Below, piece after piece: positions 45,688 through 55,695 of a stretch of DNA of 64,000 bases. The stretch lies in assembly GCA_017506865.1 (NCBI GenBank), contig JAFCMP010000124.1:434001-498000 (forward strand), in the 5' to 3' direction. Positions within the stretch are counted from its first letter, which is position 1. The number at the start of each line of letters is the position of its first letter. This DNA is from Tribonema minus. Taxonomy: Eukaryota; Sar; Xanthophyceae; Tribonematales; Tribonemataceae. The translations under genes and the position numbers were made by a program. The notes below the pieces were generated by a model. The model saw only the letters and a list, made by a program, of their open reading frames with translations, was not told the DNA's origin and ran no database searches.

Positions 45688-48600
45688 TTAGGCGCTGCTG
45701 CCGACAGGCTGACGCGACGCCTGCTGCGCCTCGAGAATGTCCGCGGTGAGGCGCTGCACCGTGAGCGCGACGTTCGAGTCGCCAAACAGGTTCAGCTGGT
45801 TGAGGTAGTGGTACAGCTGGTAGACGCGCTGGCGCTCGCGGAACCCCTCGGCGCGGGGGATTTTTGCGTGGTATGCGGCCCAGAACGCGTCCGTGTAGCC
45901 CGCAAAGAGGTCCATGATGGACAGGTCGAACTCGCTGTGGCCAAAGAAGCTGCGGGGGTGGGGGAGGGGGGGGGGGGGGGGCAGGGCAGCGTTTCATCAG
46001 GTGCACTCAGACGCCTACACACATGCAGACGCCGTCTGTCCGCCTACAAAAGGTTCATGATGGACATGTTCAAGACGAAAAAGCTGTGTGTGTGTGTGTG
46101 GGGGGGGGGGGGGGCATCAAGCAGCGAGCAGCGTTTCATCGGGTGCACTCAGATGCCTACAGATTTGTATGCTGAAACTGCATCTGTCAGGACAAAAAGT
46201 GCTTGCTCACCTGGCCAGATTCAAGGAGCAGGCCCCTCAGTTCCCCCTTCCCCCCTCATTCCAATCCGCATTACTCTCCGTCAATGCCACATGACTTCAA
46301 CTGCAACTCCCCCTCGCTTGGCCTTCTGCTTATTAGTACATTACTTTTCCGACCCGAAAACACCCTGGCTAACCTAGCTGGGTCGAAGCAGCAAGGTCCC
46401 TCAGGCGTGCCCCCCGCGTTGCCTATCCACATGTCGCCGTGAAGTTCAGTGAAAATTTAACTGCAACTCCCTGCTCCATTTGTTGGCGGCATGAGCTGAG
46501 ATGCATTGAATTCCTCAAACCACATGGCTCGCCTGGCTGGGTCAAAACAGCACGGCCCTTCAAACCATTTGTTTGCGGCATGAGCTGAGATGCATTGGGT
46601 GCCTCAAAACACACTGGCTTACCTAGCTGGGTCAAAGCAGCAAGGCCCCTCAGGCATCGCCCCCCGCATTGCCGATCCACATATCCCCATCAGTGCCACA
46701 TAGCTTCAACTGCAACTCTCTCACTCTTGGCCTTCTGCTTGTTGGTACATGAAATTTCAACACGAAAACACCCTGGCTTACCTGGCTGGGTCAAAGCAGC
46801 AAGGCCCCTCAGGCGCGCACCCTGCGTTGACGATCCACAATATCGCCGTCAGCAGCTTTCGTTGAAACTTCAACTGCAACTCCCTTGCTGCACAGGCCTT
46901 TCATCTGCAGCATGAGCTGAGATGCATTGAATGTTCCTACCTGAAAGCGCCCTGGCTTACCTAGCTGGGTCGAAGCAGCAAGGCCCCTCAGGCGTGCCCC
47001 TCGCGTTGCCAATCCACATGTCCCCATGGAGCAGCACCGGCGTAACTAACTGCAGCTGCCTCGCTGCACGAGCCATTCGTTTAAAGCACGAGCTGACATG
47101 CATTGAGTTCCAGCCCGAAAACACCCTGGCTCACCTAGCTGGGTCAAAGCAGCAAGGCCCCTCAGGCGTGCCCCCCGCGTTGCCAATCCACATGTCCCCG
47201 TGGAGCAGCACCGGCGTAACTTCAACTCCCTCCAGCATGGCCGGAATCCCCTCAATGACCGCCCCCAATGCCTCCTTCAGGCCCCCGTCTTTCCCCTTGG
47301 CAAGCGCCGCACGCCCGTAGGCCTTGTCCTGGTACAGCGTGCGCAGCTGGTCGTTCATGCGCCTGCGAGCGAGGCGCGAAATCGACTTGTGTCTCTGAGT
47401 TGAAGTTGAAAGAAGGCGGGTGACATCGGTGCTCCTTCTGACAAATCATGATTGAAGTTGAATTTTGATGTTTGATGCCAAATATACTCCTGTGGCCAGC
47501 GCTGCGCGCCCGTAGGCTTTGTCCTGGTTAAGCGTTCGCAGCTGGTCGTTCATGCGCCTGCACGGCAAGCGACGCACGTCACATTCCTCAGTTGCAGTTG
47601 CAGTAACAAAGGTGTGTTTCAGAAGTGCCGTTCCAACGTGAGAATCGCTGACGGGGCATGTCATATGTAGACAATTTTTGGGTGCTGGTACAGCGCGCGC
47701 AGCTGGTCGTTCATCCGCCTGCACGCGGCGAGAGTGACGCAGGTCGCATCTTGTAGTTGAAGCTTCATGGATGAAGGTGAGGTTGCTCAGACATGCCATA
47801 TCGGCGTGAGCATCACTGACATGTCATAGATGATGTTTTGTGTGCTGGTACAGCAATCGCAGCTGGTCGTTCATGCGCCTGCACACGGCGAGTGACGCAC
47901 GTCCCGCCTCTCAGTTGAAGTCCCAGGCACGAGGTGGAGAATGCTCAGACATGCCGTTTCGGCGAGCATCGCTGGCGAGGCATTCATAGACGATGCCTGT
48001 GTGGTGGTACCGCATGCGCGGCTGGTCGATCAGGTGCCTGTCGAGTGCCGCAAGTCACATGTCTCAGTTGAAGTCGAACGCATGAGGTGAGGTTGGTCCG
48101 ACGCGCCATTGTGGCTTGGGCATCACTGACGGGACATGTCATAGATGACTTTTGTGTGCTGGTACCGCGTGCGCGGCTGGTCGTACAGGTGCCAGTTGAG
48201 TGACGCACGTCATCTCTCAGTTGAAGTTTAACGCATGAGGTGAGGTTGCTCAGGAAGCCAGTCTACAGGGCATGCTATAGCTGATGTTTGTGCTGATACA
48301 TACATACATACCTGGTGAACAGCTCCGTCCAAGTGTCGCACCACTCGTTGTTGAGGGGGGTGAGCGCCAGGAAGTTGCTGACGGGGAAGCCGAAGCGCCC
48401 CTTGTGCAGGTCGTCGTGAACCTGCGTCAGCGGTTTAAGAAGTTGAAGTAGAAAAGGAAAACAGTAAGGTTTGAGAAGTTGAAGTGGAGAAGGGTGGCTT
48501 GACGGTCAGGATCTGCGCAAAAAGCACATACTCTACCAAAGTGCGATTCTACCAAAGTGCGATTCCGGTCGGATTCAGCGCGGCACCTACAACTTCATAG

Positions 48601-51600
48601 TTGAAGCACTAATGATGGGCGTTGTATACGCCTTTTTAAATAGAAGGCCCTTGTGAAGGTCATCGTAAATCTGCATCCTGTGGATATGCAAAAGGATGCA
48701 ATCGGCGATTCAGAGTGTCCTCGCGATATATGTACATGTGTCATAATGTTATTGGGATCAGGCACTTCTCAGAATTGAGTACACTTACTAAGTTGAAGTA
48801 CATCGAGCACTTGCCACGTAGTGAAGGCGCACTGCATGTACGCTCCATCCAATACTTTCCATACTTGCACATGCATGTTCTGATACTTTACCTTGAAGTA
48901 CCCATCACTGTAGCTGAGTACTCTAGCATTTCAAGTAGTTTGTAGTGTAGTCCCTCTGCGACAGGTGTCAAAATATACCACAACGCACGTTCAAATATCG
49001 TGAAACCTCATGTACAGTTGGTTATTCTAAGGCTACTCGAAGGACTATGCTGCAAATGTGTATTGATTTCTTCAAGTAGTTCAAGTGCAGGTCCGCCAGC
49101 TTGTCGCCAGGCCCAACTGCATGTCACACGTACATGTGTATACAAAGCGTGCACAAGTGTGGTATAAACTGATGTGCAAACGGTTGCCGCGTACATACCC
49201 AGAGAAGCGTATAAGCGCATTAGCCTCACAAACTTCAAGTAGTTGAAAAGGGGGCATAGGCTCACCCGCAACAGGTGCGGATCTGCGACCTGACCGCCCA
49301 GGCCCAACTGCATGTCACATATACAGCATACAGCACAGTACAAATTTGAAGTACTCCTATGAGATTAAAGTGCATGTCTTCAAACTTTGAGTAGTTGAAG
49401 TGCAATGACCTCACGCGTGACAGGTGGAGATCCGCTAGCTTGTCACCCAGGCCCGACTGCACGTCACACATACAAACCACATTCTAAACATTCGATATAA
49501 GCTTGATGTGTAACTTCAAGTAGCTGAAGTGCATAACCTCACCCGCGACAGGTGCAGATCCGCTAATTTGTCGCCCAGGCCCGACTGCACGTCGCTGCGC
49601 ATGGCTCCAAATGGCTTCAGGTCGAGCCACTCCAGCACCATGAATGCGCCGGGACCGATGTCTCCCACCTGACTCAAGGTCAAAGACGGCATTGACAAAG
49701 AAATTTGTAAACACAATGGTCTCAGCAAGTGAGGCTGCTAGTCCGGCATTGTTCTCCCTGCACATGGTTCTGCAGTGCAAGTTGGTGAGCTCGAGGTATG
49801 ATCAATGTCGGCAACCTGAGTTCATGGCGTGAAACGAGGTGCTTGAAGTCATTCATGAACATGGGGGCCAAATGGCTTCAGGTCGAGCCACTCCAGCACC
49901 ACCAATGTCGCCAACTTGAACACAATGTGAGCAAACAGAATTTTAATGATCTACTTCTTTAGAAGGGAGCTTAGCACATGGATCGCGCATACATGCTGCC
50001 TATAGGCAGGTGTGATCATATGCATGCAGACTCAGGGGAGCTCAGCACATGGATCGCGCATACATGGTACCTATAGGCAGGTGTGATCATATGCATGCAG
50101 ACTCAGGGCAGGCGTGCCCGAATACTTCGCACATACATTCTGGGGGCAGACCAATGTGTACATGCCATCTTTACTTGGGGCAGCATGTGTGTGCATGCGC
50201 AGCCAGAGCAGTCGCATGTACATGCCTACATGCCTGTTGCATGTACATACATACATACCTTTGGCAGGCGCCCGAGGTGCAGCGGCAGCGGGCAGTGCAG
50301 CGTCTGCGTCTTGGCCAGCGCGCTGAGGCTGACGGCCTCCGTCATGAGCACGCTGCGGCGCGTGAGAAATGGCAGGAAAATGCCGGGGGAAACGGTAAAC
50401 GCACTGCATTTATAATGCTGAAGAGCCCGCGACTTGCAGGAAATGCGTGGAAGACGGTGAATGCACTGGTGCTGCAGGCTGCAGCGAAGGCGGGACTCCT
50501 TCGTGGGCATGCCGCAGCACGAATGGCATTGCAGCAAATGACACGGAGGGGGACGATACTTGCTCTGCAGGTGCCAATGGCGGCTCTGCAGCAGCGGACG
50601 CTGACTCAGTCCAGAGCCTTGCCTTGCGTGTAAGATCAGGAACGTAACTAGAACACTAAAAAGCTGGCACACACAAGTATTTTGACAACTGTGGATATGA
50701 TGGCACTGTTTTACGCGTGACCAATGACTGCAGCAGCGGCGACCACGGTTATTGGTGGAAGGCACTTGCGGCCAACCACTCCTTATCACCAGAGCTCTAC
50801 GATCTTTTGATTCGTTTTCGTAACATGGGGGGGGGGGGGGGGGGGGACCTGCCGCCTGGTGCTGCAGGCGATGCTGGCGGTCTCTGCAGCAGCGCTCATT
50901 GCATACGCGATCTGCACATCGAAAAGAGGGGTGCTGGCCTGCTCGTGCAACTTCAACTTCAGGGGGCCACAGACAGGGCTGGTATTGAGGTTAAGGTCGG
51001 AATGGTCCTGCTGCCAGCTTCAGTTTTGGCTGTTGCGTACTTCAAGAAGTGCTTATTGAACTTCAAGAAGTGCTTTTTGAAGTACAGAAGTACCACAGGA
51101 CACTGGCAGAAACGTCAGTGCAAATTGCACCGCAAACGTCCGGCGAGGCACTCTTGGGCGCTGTGCAAGTTTGCAATATGGTGCCGGCAACCAGGCGTGA
51201 AGATGCCGCGTACACATTCATGAACGCGGATGAATTGAATGCCTTGAATGATGCCGTGACTCACAATGTGATGCGCGAGTCCCACCAGACGTCATGTACA
51301 CAATCACGGACATAATATTTCGGATTAGTTCGTGTAGTATCATATCAGTAAGGCCAGGAGTAACATAAATACTTCCAGGTGCACACGCGATACATCATGA
51401 ACGCCGTGAGCAGCTCTGCTACACGAGGTGCAACATGCGAGCCTCGCATGATGTCACATCCACATCCATGGATTTGAATTAAATTCATCGCGGTGAAGCA
51501 TCATTTATCAATTCTGTGAAGCATATATGGATGTTCTGACTCATGAGCCGCACCTGACGTCTTCCACCCTGTTCATCTTGACAAAGAACCGGCCCTTGTC

Positions 51601-54600
51601 CGTGTCGTACCGGAACGCCTCGTTGCCGTTCCACCTGCATAGGGTTAGGGTTGGGGTCAGGGTTAGCACACGCCCACGAACACGTCAGCGAGGGTCAGGT
51701 TAGGTGCCTCATTGGCATTCTAACTGCGTAGGCGCAAGCGCCAGCAAGCGCATCCAGTGAGGGCAAGTACGAGTTCCGACAGTCACACACTTAGGGTAAG
51801 GGTGAGCTTGGTGCCGTTCCATCTGGAGGAGCACATGTGCTTACGGGCGCATCAAGTTAGGTTTAGGGTTAGCACAGGATTAGGGTCAGGGTCGGTGCAT
51901 ACGCGGAGCGCACACCCAGTGACGGTTGGTACAAGTCCCGATAGTCACACACATGCGCTTGGGGGTTAGGTTTAGGTGCGTGATTTTATCGCCGTTCCTT
52001 TTTGAGCACATGCGCGTACGGGCGAATCAAGCTAGGGTTAGGGTTAGCACAACGTTAGGGTCAGGGTCAGTGCATGCCGATGTTGCCGATCTACCTGTGT
52101 GAGCGCACCCAGTGACGATTAGCATGAGTCCCGATAGTCACACACATGCACTTGAGCTTAAAGTGAGGCTCGTTCCACCTGTGTGAGCGCACGGCGAGAT
52201 TGGTATTTCCATGCTTTGCTAGATGAAAATCTTACTTTGAAGGACACAAAATTGTGTGCCTGCGCACTCTGTACGCAGCCGTCAGTCCACGACAAGACAA
52301 AACGTGGACCCTCCAGCACAACTCTAGTGCACATGTTGACCCTCTGGGCTCTTTTGTTCCCTCAGCAACACTGTCAAGTTCAAAAACACGCGATGGTCGA
52401 AAACAGTACGGGTAGTCAGAGCTTTAAGGCACGGCAGCAGCGCGCCTGCCGCGCTATGCTATCTGTATACCGCTATGCTAATTTGTGTGTGCGCGCTCTG
52501 CGCCAGTGGTGTGCACATGCACACCACAACCTCACCTACAACTTCAACATGGTACCGCCAAGCGGCCTGAGTGTACACATTTGTCGCTAAGAACAAGCCA
52601 GCGTCGCAACATGTCATGGGCATGCGCCAGCGTTGCAATAGGCGTGTGTCCAGAGGCAGGGATTGAACTTCAAGTTTGAAGTACTGGACGTGAGTGCATC
52701 ACCCCGAGCGGCCTCGATGCATGTTTGCACAAGGACACGGCAGCACGCCATCCTATGCAACACGCCACCCAATAGTGTGTTCAGAGGGTAAATTCAAACT
52801 TCACAGTTGAAGTTATGGATTGGTGCGTCACCTGCTGTCGAGCAGCTCCAGGCCCTTGACCTCGGTGCACTTGAGCACCGTCTTCAGAGCCGCAACGATG
52901 GGATCGCTGTCCTCCGTTGTTGGCTGCAATGCACAACAGGTCGTGATCGCGAGAGAGAGAGAGTCTCACTCAGGGACACGGGGATGACAGTGCTCTACGG
53001 CATGTGAGCTGAGCAATGCGACAGCTTTGGTCGTGTGCATTCGCCGGTGCCTGGTGCATGCCACGGGGCTGCGGCAAACTCGCATCTGCTCCAACGGAAC
53101 ATGAAGTACACACATCTAGTGCGCCAGTCACAGGTTTAGGCCCATGTGCGGGGTGACATTCCCCCCTGCGTAGCGTAGATTGCAGCTTTTTGCTGGCCGC
53201 AAAGCAGGCTGCATCAACGCTCCTCCGTGCCAGTTCAGCTGCGGCTCAGGGCAGGTTTTTATAGCCTCATATATTGCAGTATGCTATGTAGAAGGGCGCG
53301 AGTTTCTGGCACTCCACGTGCCACCGCAACAGCTGTCACTGCGCAGTACGCTTGAAGGGCACATTCTGGCACTCCACCGCGCGTCAACACACAGAGCGGC
53401 ATGCCATCAACGTGGCATCACTGAACATGCATGCGGCGCTGGCAATGTGCTTGTGATCTCAGATCTACAGATTCTCATCTGCTGAGCTGCAAAAATGCTA
53501 CCTCGCTGCGCAGTACACATGCAAGTGAGGGCCAAAATCACTGACCATGTATTTCGCAACGCCCTCCAGTAGACTATAACGTTCTCGCGCTCTGCGTCCG
53601 CCTGCAGCTTTTGCGTGCACAGATTGACAAGCATCTCATCTACGACAGCACAGTATTGAGCTGCAAAACTGCTTCCTCGCTGCGCGATACACTTGCTTGC
53701 AAGCAAAAACGAAAAGTACTGACCATGTATTTCGCAACGCCCTCCGGTATGACATTTTCGCGCTCTGCGTCCGCCTGCAGCTGCTCCATGATCCGCTCCG
53801 CCTCCTGCATGGCCTCCTGGTCGCCTTCCTCGTTGTCAAAGCCCACATCGAGGACAGCCTGCACACATGCACGCACACATAAGACTCCACAGTGTCAAAT
53901 CCAAACTGCATGTATGAATACATACACGACCTTTGCTGTCAGAACGCAAGTTGACCTCTGCCTGCATATGTACGTCATACTTTGAAGTACACTGTCTTTA
54001 CGGTTGAAGCCCACGTCGAGGACAGCCTGCACACATGCATACATGCCCCCCGTCTTCAGTGTCAGAATTATTTAAAACCGATATCAAGCACAGCCTTTGT
54101 AAATGGGTACACCATGTTTGCTGTAAAATCCCACATGAAGCACCGCCTCCCTTCGTTATGCACATGCCGTGTTCGTTGCCAATACCGGGCAACACCGTCG
54201 CGACCGGCCTGCATGTGTGCAATGGCCCAGCAATCAGTGGTGGGCGCGTATTGCAGCATCCAGTGAATCAGTTGAGCGAGTTGGTGGAAAGTGAGTGTGT
54301 TGAAGTGTGTGTGTGTTGAAGCTAGGGGCGCTCAACATAGCTCTTTGTGTGTGAAGCGCATGCGCTTCACAGGTGAAGCTGGGTTTGGTTGGTTCAGCCT
54401 TTGCTCCAGTAGCATGACACTCGAAGGTCACGTGGCCTTATTCCAGCCTGGTGCCTCAGACCATTCGACTAAACTATTCCTTGTTTGTTCTTCTTTCAAC
54501 AGGTGATCGGCCAGCAGAGCAGTTTTCAGCCCATTTTCGACCTTGAAAACGACAATTTCACTGCTTGTTGCAATATCATGTCTGGAAATAACCCATGGTC

Positions 54601-55117
54601 ATGGGCTTACGCAATTGCACAGAGTTTGACTACGCCACAAGAGCAGGATTGGCCTAGTGTCATGTGCAAGCTGGCCAAGATACGCGCGTGCCATTGCTGT
54701 ATGCGTATAGAGCAGCACGAATTTGGCAGCTATACGTGTGCATGCGCGGTGCAGTCGCTAGAACACACAGAATGTCAGACAGTCGTGCTGCACCGGCAGC
54801 ATGCGACTCATACAGACGAATGACACAGCTGCATTTGGTGTAATGCCGCAATTAGCGCCCGTCCCCACTGCACTGCAACTTCAAATTGACGCATGCACCT
54901 GTCTTCGAGTATCCAGCGCTCGCTCCGTGGATCGGCGGTGACAGGAGGATCGCTGCTGTCTGCTGCTGCTGCTCCTCATGCTGCTGCTGGCCACCCCTTG
55001 GCTGTGCATCTGCCTTGACGCAGGAGCTGGTCCTGCGACAAATGCAGAGGCATCACGCACTGCAGGGCCGCACAGCAGCAGAGCCGAGGACGCCACCAGG
55101 GCGAGCCGGGAGCACAT
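45688..55117 (-). CDS. FN3K: Fructosamine-3-kinase family protein with plastid-type presequence
   Basis: Nine exons, complement of 54899-55117, 53724-53858, 52832-52923, 51554-51634, 50259-50352, 49543-49668, 48312-48421, 47135-47362, 45688-45949. All phases fit, 448 aa (family ~290-310). The catalytic fold spans ~120-448: FFVKMNR (ATP-binding K168), SALAKTQTL, GAFMVLEWLDL, LGDKLADLHL, FGFPV..TPLNNEWCDTW, VLLHGDMWIGN (catalytic D342, N347), FDPASFFGHSEFDL (metal-binding D359) and YQLYHYLNQLNLFG. These kinases phosphorylate sugar-derived adducts on protein amines so that they fall off (deglycation). Residues 1-25 are a signal peptide (LALVASSALLLCGPAV) ending DASA-F, followed by Ser/Arg-rich sequence: a bipartite complex-plastid signal. 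An acidic segment from exon 2 (74-118) is not part of the kinase fold. Confidence 0.9.
46355..47035 (-). repeat. FN3K exon 8 donor echo array
   Basis: Plus-strand ACCCTGGCT.ACCTAGCTGG, GTC.AAGCAGCAAGGCCCCTC, AGGC, CGTTGCC.ATCCACAT.TCCCC recurs at ~46360, ~46605, ~46775 and ~46950, with a partial copy at ~46530. The true donor is at 47135/47134. Period ~165-175 bp. Confidence 0.95.
47495..48210 (-). repeat. FN3K exon 8 acceptor echo array
   Basis: Plus-strand CAGCTGGTCGTTCATGCGCC TGCA.GGCGAG.GACGCA recurs at ~47537, ~47698, ~47858, ~48018 and ~48173 (period ~155-160), upstream of the true acceptor at 47363/47362. Confidence 0.95.
49070..49465 (-). repeat. FN3K exon 6 donor echoes
   Basis: CAGGTG.(A/G)GATC.GC.A.CTTGTC, GCCCAGGCCC.ACTGCA.GTC recurs at ~49095, ~49275 and ~49420 after the true donor at 49543/49542. 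The units include 'TTCAAGTAGTTGAAGTGCA'. Confidence 0.9.
49975..50106 (+). repeat. Tandem duplication (69-bp spacing)
   Basis: AGCACATGGATCGCGCATAC ATG..CCTATAGGCAGGTGTG and ATCATATGCATGCAGACTCA occur twice, almost identically, in FN3K intron 5. Confidence 0.95.
50700..50822 (-). repeat. R2 dispersed repeat copy followed by poly-G
   Basis: Reverse of the R2 unit: TGGCACTGTTTTACGCGTGA through CGACCACGGTTATTGGTGGA to AGCTCTACGATCTTTTGATT CG. A run of 20 G (50827-50846) follows immediately at the element's 5' end. Sense to FN3K (intron 4). Confidence 0.88.
53545..53612 (-). repeat. FN3K exon 2 donor echo
   Basis: Plus-strand CTGACCATGTATTTCGCAAC GCCCTCC and CGCGCTCTGCGTCCGCCTGC copy the donor region at 53724/53723. 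Confidence 0.92.
54000..54160 (-). repeat. FN3K exon 2 acceptor echoes
   Basis: Plus-strand AAGCCCACGTCGAGGACAGC CTGCACACATGC at ~54007, with decayed copies at ~54082 and ~54128, precede the true acceptor at 53859/53858. Confidence 0.85.
54351..54370. repeat. Perfect 20-bp palindrome
   Basis: GTGAAGCGCATGCGCTTCAC equals its own reverse complement. Lies in FN3K intron 1. Confidence 0.97.
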
Positions 55118-55695
55118 GGTGGGGGTTGCGACTCGCGCGCTGACGACCTCTCCGTCTGACACTTGGTCGCGCACGATCCTAATTTCAAGCCCTCTACTTC
55201 ACCAGCGACATTGACCCCAAACCCTAACCCTAGGAATGCCAACCTCTCATCAACTCGAATGTAAACTTGGACAGAACCGTCTGCGGCAGCCCATCTAACA
55301 GCGTTGCAGCAGCAGTAGCGGGAGCAGCAGCAGCGTCTCTCTCTTTAGGCAAAGCACTCACGCCTGCGGGAGCAGGGCCGCTCACGGAGCCTGTTCGCGC
55401 TCTGCACATCAGTTCTCCAGACGCGGCGCCTACACACGGTCTGCAGCTCCAGCGACGTTACCACATCGCTTTCAGCGCGAGGGATGACATCGCAGCTGGC
55501 CCAGTAGGTCGCAACGCACACCGCTGCTACCACGGGTCGGCAGGGGGGGCTGCGCAAGCTGCAACTTTGCGCAACGGAGAGCGTAGTTGAGCGGACCCCA
55601 CAGTGCCGCGAGGCCTAAGAGACGCCACAAGCTGGAACCCCAGCACCTCGACTGCAGCACATCAGCTGGCTTCCGGCCAGGCCACTTTTCCAACC
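55118..55695. promoter_or_regulatory. Shared divergent promoter interval (FN3K / antiporter)
   Basis: 578 bases between facing-away start codons. Contains an AAACCCTAACCCTAGG telomere-like tract (55217-55233) and GCAGCAGCAG-rich DNA. No core promoter element can be assigned. Confidence 0.4.

Noticed and set aside
45059..46377. His/Pro/Ala-rich plus-strand ORFs
   Set aside because: They are antisense shadows of the FN3K terminal exon and of its stop-region repeats.
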